In this document: positions 10,726 to 20,092 of the stretch, in pieces
Layout of the letters: each line of letters begins with the position of its first letter
Numbering within the stretch: the first letter of the stretch is position 1
Source: Blastomyces gilchristii SLH14081
Taxonomy: Eukaryota; Ascomycota; Eurotiomycetes; Onygenales; Ajellomycetaceae
Reading direction: 5' to 3'
Assembly: GCF_000003855.2 (NCBI RefSeq)
Contig: NW_003101668.1
Location: 1,066,904-1,105,038 of the forward strand
DNA length: 38,135 nt
Made by a program: the position numbers and the translations under genes
Notes under the pieces: model-generated
What the model was told of the DNA's origin: nothing
The model's database searches: none
What the model saw: the letters and a program-made list of their open reading frames with translations, nothing else

Positions 10726-11259
10726 TGTAATATAATAGAACTGAAGTGATGACTAGTTAGCAGTGTTATATAGAGATAGTTATTTAAGAAGCTGTATAAG
10801 TGAGCTTGACTATCTTACTTGAATAGTGAGCTTGTAGACTACAGAGTTATTGTGAGAATATCACAGATATGATACTTAGTATACTAAGAAGATTGTATAA
10901 AATATATAGTAACTCTTGTATATATTTCAGTCAGAGAAAAAATGAATCACTGACTTCTTTTATGAGAAGTCAGCATCTAGCTATTCTATATAGACAATGA
11001 GTGAATATTCTTCTCTCATTTCATAAGCAAGAATAGCTGAAGTGATACCTCAGCAGCATCTCACTGTCAAGGAAGAGTAATCTGCTAACCTTGTATAGAA
11101 GTGAGGTTCTCATATTTATCAATTGAATCTTTCTATGATATATCTGAATGATGTCATAGAGTGGTTGGAAACCGGTTCAGATGGGATGGAATCATCCGCA
11201 TGGAAGCAATGGGCCGTGTGGAACCGCAGTGAGGCCTTGGCGCGGCCGGGAGCGTGACA
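10726..11259 (-). repeat. Gypsy-1 5' LTR with unmutated terminus
   Basis: The 534-bp partner of 3444-3977. From 10726 to about 11155 it is AT-biased like its partner. The last 100 bp (about 11157-11259) are GC-rich and nearly free of the mutation signature, including CGCGGCCGGG at 11241-11250. In element sense that patch is the LTR start, TGTCACGCTCCCGGCCGC. The flanking DNA from 11260 is AT-rich again. Confidence 0.92.
10949..10974. other. LTR hairpin, second copy
   Basis: CTGACTTCT and AGAAGTCAG pair around a short loop at the position equivalent to 3667-3692 in the other LTR. The stem persists despite transitions in the loop and outer bases. Confidence 0.6.
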
Positions 11260-11264
11260 TATTA

Positions 11265-13989
11265 TCTTTATTGAAAATAAATTATTATCTTTCTTAAATC
11301 TTCATTATATTTTCTGAATTCACTTCTTTCACTTCTTTTACTTCTATTGAAGATTCACAAACTCTTTAAGAAATTACTGTGAATCACAAAGTCTATATTT
11401 TTTATAATTCAACACAGAATGCTGTCTTTCAATTATAATAAATAACTACTTCATTCTTCACATCTGATTTCAGGTAACAAAATTTATAGAAAACTCAATA
11501 CAAATATTGAGATGAACTATGAAATAATTATTAACAGATTGTATTATAAATTACTGAAGAGTTATCTCTCTACTGTAATCACTGCAACTTCATTCAGAAA
11601 TATTTATCATAATCTAGTTATAACTCTGACAGAATTTCTCAATATCTGAAGTCATCAGAATACAGATAATAAAAGAAAAATAATTAGAAAATTACTACTG
11701 AGCTGATAAGTTACTCTATCAGATAATGATTTTTAATAATACTAACTTTCTAATTTGGAGAAAATTATATGAAAATAATTATATATTAGTACTCTGATTT
11801 CACAACTCTCATCTGATAACTTCTGTGAATAATTACTTTGTATATAAATATCTCTGAATCTTTCTCTTTTATTAATTGAAAATTCTGAATTCTGAATACT
11901 TTCTCAAATACTTCATTCAAATCTTCATATTTTATATCAATCATGTCTTCAGTTCAATCTTGAGATACACTACAAAGTTAATATATAATATCTAGAATCA
12001 GATTTGAAGAATCATTGAAAAGTATCTCTTATAGTGAATATATGAACTAGTATAAATAATCTTACATTTATAAGAGTTATATATTATTACATTGATAAGA
12101 ACTGAACTTATCAAGATATATTAATTGAATTTAAATCATTGATCAGTAGTTATACTGAGAATTATATAGTAAAGATATTAATAACTGTGATTAAAAATAA
12201 CTATTGAAATATTAGTCTCAGTCTTCTTACAATTATAACTGATAATACTGTGAATAACTACACTATGATGAAGAGTTTAAAGCAAAAATTGACTTTGCAT
12301 TTCTGAAATAATAAACAAGGTCATATTTTCTGCATTGCTTATGTAGTTCAACTTGTGGTGTAAACACTGATAAAGAATCTTAATATCAAGACAAAGAATA
12401 ATGAAATAGCTAGTTCTTGAGATAAGAATGAGATAAAAGTGATTACTTAAGTAACTTTTACATTCACTCTGCAAAAGATAATGTTTTTTTATTAATACTT
12501 TTTAATATTACTTTTTAATAATACTTTTTAATAATACTTTTTGATAAGACTTTTTGATAATGATACTGTGAATTTTGAATAGATTGTCTAATAATTTAAA
12601 TATCACAGATTTGAAATATTGTTAATATGATTTGTATCTTCTCTAAATAACAATAATAATTTCATAATATTTAATAAATAAATAAATCAGTCAAATCACT
12701 GAATATAATACAGAATGTTACAATATAGTGAAGTTTAATATATAAGATAACTGTTCAGACTCTTTGATTGTATCAGATGATTGATTATTAAATATAATAC
12801 TCTGATTAAGAAAAGATTCAGATATTAAAACTTTCTGATATGAAGTGAACTCAGTTGAAATATATGATTGATTTACTGTTGCAGTTTTATAAGATAACTA
12901 AGACAGTTTCAATCACTTACATATTAATACTGCAGTTAGTCTGATGAGTGTATAACAGTTTATTTACTCATCTTGAGAAGCAGTTAAATCACTTAAAAAG
13001 AAATTCAGTCTGAGATAATGTTATAGCACAGGCTATTATTACTATAAGAAATAAACTAATATATTACTACAGCAAAACTGAATAATCTTTTACAGAGTAC
13101 TATACTGTAGCAGCTCTACTAGATTTCTTTCATTGAGTTAATATCTACACTTCTCAAGATTGAACAGAGAAGAAATAAGACTTATATATTAAATTAGTCT
13201 AAGACTACTATAATATCAACTATCAGAGATTTGAATAAGTAGATGTTAGGGATATAAAGACAGTGAAACATAATTCTCTAGTAAGTAACAATCTTTGATA
13301 ATACTTTATATTACATAGAACTATAATACTAACTTTGAATAGAATTTACATATATTGATTACAACTGAAAATCAGATAAAACTATATACTTATAAAACTG
13401 AATTTAATCACTATCTTCAAGATAATCAGATGAATTTACACATTAAATCAATTCTAGAGTTATGAAAAATTGTTAAGAGTACATATTTAACTATTGCACT
13501 GATAATGTATGATATTTTAATAATTTCATTAATAGAGATAAGAATGAAGTGAAAGTTCAACTCAAGTCAAGATATTTATTACTATCACTGAGAACAATTA
13601 CAAGAAGAAATAATCAAGAAACTCATGATTATAAAATATGAAATTATCAGATAGTTTAATATCTCTGATCACAGTATATCAGAGAAGTGTAGTTTTCATA
13701 AGAAAGTAAAGAATAAACTTGTATAAGAATATATTTAGTTATTTCATAAGTATTATTACTAATCATTATCAAATTCTGATTATATAAGCAATCACTGAAT
13801 GAACTGAATGAGATTGAATTTAATCTTCAGTCTCAGTCTTATGCTGATTTTGAAAGAATGATTATCTTTCACAGTTTATTCTGAGAAATTACTCTCATTT
13901 CACTGTTCTTGAATTAAATCTGGTCATTTTTCACATCATTTCTCTCAGAAATGATTCATTTTCAGATTTTTTTAAGGCTTGATTCTGGT
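11265..13989. other. AT-rich sequence with no recognisable gene
   Basis: This continues the target site of gypsy-1 from the left side (2955-3443). No conserved domain can be read on either strand. A 65-codon minus-strand frame at 12277-12474 lies in a slightly less mutated patch but has no family resemblance. If the hAT-like ends at 414 and 14067 once belonged together, this would be the right half of that element's interior. Confidence 0.45.
12491..12562. repeat. Short tandem repeat of AATACTTTTT-like units
   Basis: About five imperfect units of roughly 14-16 bp built on AATACTTTTT with variants ATTACTTTTT and AAGACTTTTT. It lies in otherwise unassigned AT-rich DNA. Confidence 0.8.
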
Positions 13990-14067
13990 GAGACTCATAT
14001 TAAGAAATATATAAGATCAGACTAAATAGAATCAAATATCAAATTCATGATTTCAGTGATCAGTCTA
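13990..14067 (+). repeat. Right-terminus fragment of hAT-like element
   Basis: The 78 bp from GAGACTCATATTAAG to CAGTGATCAGTCTA align with the last 78 or so bp of the 506-bp MITEs, including AAATTCATGATTTCAG and the terminal CAGTCTA. Sequence to the left is only vaguely similar to the MITE interior. The following 8 bp are CTCAGTGT. The fragment ends exactly at the border of the strongly TA-rich block 14068-15011. Confidence 0.7.
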
Positions 14068-15011
14068 CTCAGTGTGTTCTTTCTTCTTTACAGAGTATAT
14101 TATTATATTATTCAGATATATTATTATAAAGATATTCAGATATATAAAGTATTTTATTAATAAAAGATTAAAATACTGCAGAGATATTAGTCAAATTAAA
14201 AGATATTACTAAATATTTAAATAATTTCAGTATAGTTTTAAAACCAGTTTTTTATTCATTCTCAGACTCTATTTATAGCTATATATATATATATATTATA
14301 TTCAGTTATATAAATATAATAACTTTTGTAAAATAGTTAATTATATTCTTAATCAGAGATAGAGAGTTATAACTCTTTATAATCTTCAAGTTCAGATTAT
14401 AGTAGTTTATATATAGTTTAAAATCTTTATTCTTTTTCTTTATAAATATTACAGAGACTTCTGTAGAAATTTATAAGAATTATATAAAGTTATTCTTTAA
14501 ATTCTTCTTTATATAAGCTCACAGAGCTTCTGTCTTATAGTGAGAGAGTTTATAGATTAATTCTTAGAAGAATTTCTATTCTTCTATTAAATTTATTATC
14601 AGATTCTTTTTATAATAAGATAAAAGCATAGTTATTTTAACTGAACTGAATATCTCTTTAAAATCTCAGTATTTCTTTAATATTTAAAACTTAGTTTTTA
14701 TAATTATAAAGTTCTTAAACATTTATAAAGTTATTATATAGATAAGTTTATCTTCTCTAATTAACTTTATAGTATTAATTAATTCTATCTTTATAAGTAA
14801 GTCTGTTAACACTGATCAGAAGTATAAATCAGACTTATAAATAACTATATATAAATTATATCTTTAAAGTTATATAAGTTTTAAGTATATATTATCTATA
14901 ATATCTGTAATAATCACAGTTTTTATAAATTTTCTTCAAGTTTTAAAGAGATTTTATAATTTAAAGATAACTTTTATAAGTTTTTTAATTCTCAGATCTG
15001 AATTCTTATAT
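14068..15011. other. Old block almost free of CA and TG
   Basis: The composition changes abruptly here: CA and TG become rare and TA, TT and AA dominate, unlike the element relics on either side, where CA and TG are common. No coding signal is visible. The same composition returns at 32864-33274, beyond the other LTR of the gypsy-3 model, so the two pieces are probably halves of one older sequence. Confidence 0.6.
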
Positions 15012-15015
15012 TCTG

Positions 15016-15179
15016 TGTGATTCAAAGATTGCTTGAGTCAGCGTATAATTACAGACGTACGCCGGCTTCTTATATACATTATACTAAATTAGTGGCTGCT
15101 AGAGTCTCTTTTATATTCATAAGTGTGTTCAGAAGCAGCTGTGTTATTATTTAGCAGTTATACATTCTTCTGAATTACA
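15016..15179 (-). repeat. Gypsy-3 3' LTR (short)
   Basis: 164 bp closely matching 32694-32859. The ends are inverted: TGTGATTCAAAG at the left and TTCTGAATTACA at the right, the TG...CA form of LTRs. In element sense it holds a TATA-like TATATAAGAAGCCGG, and GTACGCCGGC survives unmutated at 15057-15066. The strand is chosen from this TATA motif and the adjoining purine tract. Confidence 0.78.
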
Positions 15180-15193
15180 TTCTCTCTCATCAG
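15180..15193 (-). promoter_or_regulatory. Gypsy-3 polypurine tract
   Basis: In element sense the bases ending at the LTR edge read CTGATGAGAGAGAA, a purine run at the expected place for plus-strand priming. It identifies 15016-15179 as the 3' LTR of a minus-strand element. Confidence 0.6.
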
Positions 15194-15701
15194 ATTCAGT
15201 CACACTTATATAACTATGACATAAGCTCTAGCTTCATGCGGATTAATATGTCATTAGTATTTACAATTGTATAGTCTATCTCTGATTCAGCTAGTGTTCT
15301 GTATACACTCTCACAAAGAAACTTTTCACTATATTATATTACTTATTCACTAACTTTTTTCATTCTTCAATTATCTTCTTTATGATCATCATTATCAAGT
15401 GTTATTATCTCATTCAAGATTTCTATCTCTTCTTCTATTCAACACCTTCTATCTGTTCATCTATTACATTGTATGTATTTCTGACAATGACTCTCTGTTC
15501 TCATAACAAGTGTCATCATAGTGCTTATACTGAGCAGTTTATTAGCAGTAAGTGTAATATGTTATGAAACATGATCAGAACTTGTTTATCTTCTAATAAT
15601 TCTCAGAATATACTATTATAAATGACACATCTTCTTCATCTTCTTATACATCTCTGATCTTCTTTTCTCAGTAAGTATCTGATTGTGTTTTCTGATTATA
15701 T
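15194..15701. other. Unassigned stretch near gypsy-3 3' LTR
   Basis: A 61-codon plus-strand frame at 15382-15567 has no recognisable features and lies antisense to the element. Most of the stretch appears to be untranslated or degraded. Confidence 0.35.
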
Positions 15702-16178
15702 GTGAACACAGATACTGATATATTTGTTTTAATTTATATAGAATTTTTATGTGTTGACAGATTCATATCTGTAGATAATAGTAAACATCTCAATATTGAA
15801 TTATTGATCAAGAACTTAGAGAACACAATAATGAAGAAATTGTCTGTATTATATATAACTGAGTTTCTCATGTTCTTCTCTGCTCTCTCTGTTTCTTTCT
15901 CTGTTACTTTCTCATAATCTTCTATACTTATCTCTGTGTCTGATTCTTCTGCTTCTGTTACCTCTGCTTCTGCTACTTCTATTCTCACTACTTCAGTCTC
16001 TGCTATTTCTATTCTCTCTGTCTCTGTCACTTCTGCTGTTATTACCAGCTCCTCTCATTTCAAGAAGATGTTGCATACGCTTGATAAATCATATGTCTCA
16101 GTGTGTATACTTTCACTCTTCTTATCAATCTCTAGAACAATTTATTGTATGAAGACTGTATATAACATAACTATTTAA
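15702..16178. other. Extra ORF-like region beyond integrase, low complexity
   Basis: On the plus strand a frame is open from 15702 to 16178 apart from one TAA at 15915-15917; it is rich in Ser, Thr, Val and Ile in a periodic pattern (15936-16050). In element sense (minus strand) 15734-16030 is open for 98 codons with a Glu-rich periodic pattern, for example ETERIEIAETEVVRIEVAEA, as expected for a charged helix or coiled coil. The 16051-16080 part continues this frame through a single TGA. It has the same position and style as the extra region in gypsy-1 (4438-5058). No domain is recognised. Confidence 0.4.
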
Positions 16179-17849
16179 ATCTCAGTCACAGATACTGATT
16201 ATTACATTCATTTTAAGTATTCATGATGAAATAATTATGTATTTTTATTAGAGAATTATCTCTCTTCTTAACAGTATTAAGAGTATAACTCTTTTCTTTT
16301 CTATCTTCTCTTCTAACACTAATTTTTCTAGAGGAAATTATTATGAGTTTTATTATATACAAAGTTATGATGTTCATAGATATCAAGAAACCTTTTACAA
16401 TTATTAAATTCAATATTACAGATATATTCACTCTGATAAATATCTTCAGAATAATCAACTCATATCAGTCTATTCTCTGATATTTATCATCTGACTTTGT
16501 GATGCAGGTGAAAAATATTCATGTTTTCAGAAATCAGAATATGAATGTCATACTTTTTTACACTTATAGATATGAGACTTATACATCTTATCTGAGATAT
16601 TATTATGAAAATAAGCTGTTTATATAATGTATTCTACTTTCTATATTCTTCTGTGTATCTCTCTCTCTTTCTGAGAAGCCTCATACATGTTGTAATTATA
16701 TATACAACTCTAAGATCAGTGAGTGTTCATTCAGTAACTGTTCTCATCTCTGATTTTACAGTTTTATATACTAATAATAATTCTTAGTTGCTCTGATATT
16801 AGAGGCTATTTTAATCTTCAAAGATAATAACATTACTGTGACTACTCTCTTCTGTCTTTAAGCTTCTTCTGTTATTTCCTCTTTCTCTTCTGCAGAGAAG
16901 ATTGTGTGTATATCAGATTATAAGTATTCAGTCTTAAGTAACTTCTGCTGTTATTTATCTGATTCTGTATTCTCTTCTTCTTTTATTTTTTTCATTTCTG
17001 CTCTCTCTGCTCTGACTTCTGATTCTGCAGATTCTGCACTCTTCTTCAATTTTTCTATATATATGTGTACACATTTCTATATTAACATTTCAGTCAATCT
17101 TGTAATAAATAATATTAATATTGTACACAGAGTAGTAGAGAAATCAGAGATATGTATAATATTATTATAAGAGCAGCTTGTGACTCTTGAATTTCTTACA
17201 GAGCTCAAGTTTTCAGATTTTCTTTGTTTTTTAATATTTCTCAGATAATATGATGTTGAAAATAGATTAACATGTGACATATAAAAATGAATGAGATGTG
17301 TATAATAAAATTTATCTTTTTATAGCTGACTCTTATAGTTGATAATTAATTCATTATCTCTTCTTTTTTCTTACACTTTTTCTTTGTCTGCTAATCACTA
17401 CTCTTACATAATCTCTATATAATACAGTATTTAATGACTAGATTCAGTAGCTTTCATCTTTTATAATTCTGTCTCATGCATTATACTGTCTCTCTTCATC
17501 TGCTCAGACTACTATAGTAAATAGCTGATTGAAACTAATCTTATCTGATCTCTGAGCATTCTCAGAAATTAAGATAACTTAATCTCATGTATTCACAGAT
17601 GTTTCAGATGCTTCATTCTCTATTATCTTCATAATTGAACTGATGTAAACAGTTAAATTCAACTCTGAATTTCTTTTTCTTCTGTAATCTGACTTATATA
17701 CAAGTCTGCTACTTTGAGACTGCTCTTTATCATGTTGCACTCACTATCTGTAATGTATTATTATATAATCAGCTACAGTTTTATTATTTATTAAAGTGTG
17801 ATATTCATCTGATTTCTTTATTACTTTTCATTCTTTTCTTATAATTGTG
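16179..17849. other. Unassigned gypsy-3 3' region
   Basis: AT-rich with several short frames on both strands (for example 16213-16458 minus, 16904-17170 plus), none with a known domain. Pyrimidine-rich on the plus strand. It probably holds the remains of an accessory gene and untranslated sequence between integrase and the 3' LTR. Confidence 0.35.
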
Positions 17850-18602
17850 AAAAGATTAGAATAAGTGAGATTATCTAATTCATAAGTGTCTATGATTTCT
17901 CTTACTCTGTAAGACTTTTTAATTATAAGTCTCTTCTTTTTCAACACTGATGATAGTGTTATAAATAATTATAATTCACTCAGATCTTACATCTTCATCT
18001 TCATAAGATATGAATCATTTATCAAGTTATATAAGATTCATCTCTCTGATTCTTTCAATGCATATATTCTCAGAGAATGTGATTTGAGTATTCTATAGAG
18101 CTTAAATCATCTAGATTGAAACTTCTCAGAACTCTTATTATGTATAAAAACTTATATTCTCATCTTGAGACTTAATTTCTTAACTAGTAAGTCTTGTAGT
18201 CTTTTTAATTGAATTGCTCAGTTCAGAAGTAACTTGTTAGCTTTTACACATATGTAACTGATCTCTTTCAATCTTGATTTTATATCTGCAGCTGCTGCAT
18301 CTGCAATCACTGTTACTGTTGTATTTATAACTGCTGTTTCCTCTTTCATCTTTTCTGAAGCATTCTCTGAAATGCACAGATGCAATTCATACAACAGATA
18401 GAATAATGAATACTTAGAGACTGCATGTTACTGAATCTGCATGATCAATAGCATCTGTTCAAGATATTCATCTCATAGTCTTATAGACTTACTTACTAGA
18501 TATTTTATCAGAATATTACTCAAGATTTTATTCAAGTATTTCATCTTCTTATTCATCTGTAAGTGATATGACATTGTTCTACAGTGTTTTGTGTGTAACT
18601 GA
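17850..18602 (-). pseudogene. pol: Gypsy-3 integrase C-terminal part
   Basis: Downstream half of the integrase split by LINE-A. In element sense it starts with a degraded catalytic-Glu segment (SYHLQM-like, then KYLNKILSNILIKYL) near 18520-18570. It continues with SKSIRLWDEYL, a degraded YSPFELLYG-like motif (YSLFYLLYELHLCI) near 18360-18400, an Ala/Lys-rich helix (ADIKSRLKEISYICVKANK) near 18230-18290, and a C-terminal SH3-like segment with KSSEKFQSR near 18110. Residues before 18603 continue directly into 20093 if LINE-A and one copy of its 12-bp duplication are removed. Confidence 0.8.
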
Positions 18603-18621
18603 TCTATGAAATGCTTTAAAT

Positions 18622-19701
18622 GTTGAAAAAGTTGATCATGAGAAGTTATCTTTCTGGAGAGAAAAGCTTGAATCTCTTATAGACTTACAAATAAGTGAAC
18701 TATCTAAAGAGAAAGAATATGAACAGCATTTGAAGAGAATTTCTACAATCAATATAAAAGACTCTATTCTGATTTATTCAGATGGCTCAAAAAACAAGAA
18801 TTTGAATAGATTAGGCGCAGGCATTGCTTATACTGAAGATAATATTAATTTTATCTCAGATTTCTGAAATTTAGGCTGTGAATCTGAAGTCTTTGATGCT
18901 GAACTATTTGTAATAGTGAAAGCTTTCAAACTTATTGAAATAAAATCTCATAAAAGAGAAAATAGTTTGAAAAAGACATGAATATTCTCTGATAGTCAAG
19001 CTGCTTTAAAAAGACTTAGAAATAGTCAGATTCATAATGATCAAATAAATCTTGAACTGATCTTAAACTCTGTTTTAAAAATTCAAAACAGAAGAATATC
19101 AAAGCTGATAATTCATCTGCACTGAGTTCCTGCTCATATGAATATTCATGGCAATGAATTGGCTGATTCAGCTGCAAAATAAGGTTCAGAACTAAGCAGA
19201 TCTATTCAAAAAATTGTGTCCTGGTCTTTTATAAGGAGAAAAATAAAAGAATCTTGTTTAGACAAATGAAATAAAAGCTGGCAGAAACAAAAGAAGAGTA
19301 TACATTATTCAAGATTTGAAACAAAACCCAAGTGAAAATCTTGTTCAATTAAATGTAAAAAGAAAATATTCTCATCTATAATACAGCTGAAACTAGAATA
19401 TGGCTATTTCAAATCTTATATGCAAAGATTTGATGATAGATTTGATTCAATAGAATGCTCATTCTGCAATGCAAATGAGAATTCTGAGTATATTGTAATG
19501 CACTGTGCATTATACAATAGTCTCAGAGTCAGATTGAAAGAGAAGTATGATCTAAATCAATTAAATATGAGATTCTTATTCTCAACTGAGACAGGAATTA
19601 AATACTTAATAGACTTTCTATCAGAAACTCAAGCAGCTATAAGAAAATGACTGAATTCAGAAATATCTGAATATGAAGAGGAGAAAATTAATCAGATATA
19701 G
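18622..19701 (+). pseudogene. LINE-A ORF2 C-terminal part: RNase H and zinc-binding tail
   Basis: One frame runs from 18622 to the TAG at 19699-19701, broken by several TGA codons (where Trp is expected) and one TAA. RNase H catalytic positions are visible: YSDGSKN near 18775, FDAELF near 18892, FSDSQAALKRL near 18985 and HGNELADS at 19147. A C-terminal C-x2-C...H-x4-C type segment reads CSFCNANENSEYIVMHC near 19456-19506. The order RT, RNase H, zinc tail fits fungal Tad1-like or I-like LINEs. RNase H would remove RNA during integration. The frame has no frameshift, unlike LINE-B. Confidence 0.88.
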
Positions 19702-19996
19702 TCTGTTAAAACAGCTATATACTATCTTTTGATAATTTGTTTCATTACAGTCTCTCTTTATTTTACTTTACTTTTTCCTTTCTATTCTTTTCTATCTATC
19801 TATTTAATGTGTCTATCTTTAAGACTGTGTTCTCTTTTCTTTTATCATGATATTGTCAAATGATTTCAAAGTGTCAGAAGATGTTAAAACACTGCAATTT
19901 GTAAACAGTTTTTGTATTCTGAGCTGGAATTTTCTGATTTTACATATCTGAAATTGGTGAATGTATAATAGTTAACTTTATAGATATAGGAAAAAC

Positions 19997-20019
19997 CCTG
20001 AGAACTTTTAGTTCTCAGG
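19997..20019. other. LINE 3' UTR hairpin (copy A)
   Basis: CCTGAGAACT and AGTTCTCAGG form a perfect 10-bp stem with loop TTT, about 60 bp before the end of the element. LINE-B keeps a 9-bp version with loop AAA (31112-31132). Some LINE reverse transcriptases recognise such a 3' hairpin; a role here is inference. Confidence 0.75.
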
Positions 20020-20092
20020 TAGATGTCATAGTCTCTGACTGTATACATCTATAATTGAAGAATAATAATAATAATAATAATCTATGAAATGC

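Larger units (their letters stand above)
3444..11259 (-). mobile_element. Gypsy-1: complete Ty3/gypsy chromovirus relic
   Basis: A 7816-bp LTR retrotransposon on the minus strand. Both LTRs are 534 bp and begin (in element sense) TGTCAC or its mutated form TATCAC and end TTACA. A perfect 5-bp duplication TATTA flanks it (3439-3443 and 11260-11264). Element-sense order: 5' LTR (10726-11259), gag with CCHC knuckle, protease, RT, RNase H, integrase, chromodomain, an extra region of about 1.8 kb, polypurine tract, 3' LTR. This is the canonical Ty3 order, with a chromodomain as in chromoviruses. Every frame is broken, mostly by TGA at expected Trp positions. It is an immobile relic. Confidence 0.93.
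18615..20080 (+). mobile_element. LINE-A: 5'-truncated LINE in gypsy-3 integrase
   Basis: A 1466-bp copy of the 3' end of the LINE at 25115-31196; it matches from about 29740 onward. It ends in an AAT-repeat tail (20060-20080). A perfect 12-bp duplication TCTATGAAATGC flanks it (18603-18614 and 20081-20092), and removing the insert restores the integrase frame of gypsy-3. 5' truncation with such a duplication is the hallmark of target-primed reverse transcription. It keeps more GG, GC and CG than the larger copy, so it is less mutated. Confidence 0.95.

Noticed and set aside
414..14067. Treating both hAT-like ends as one proven element
   Set aside because: The flanking 8-mers do not match, so it is listed only as a hypothesis.
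18622..19701. TGA read as Trp (a recoded genetic code)
   Set aside because: Trp positions are consistently TGA in the relics, but the same DNA also shows catalytic Asp to Asn, Gly to Glu and Cys to Tyr changes and CC/GG loss in noncoding repeats. Mutation explains all of these; recoding explains only the Trp positions.
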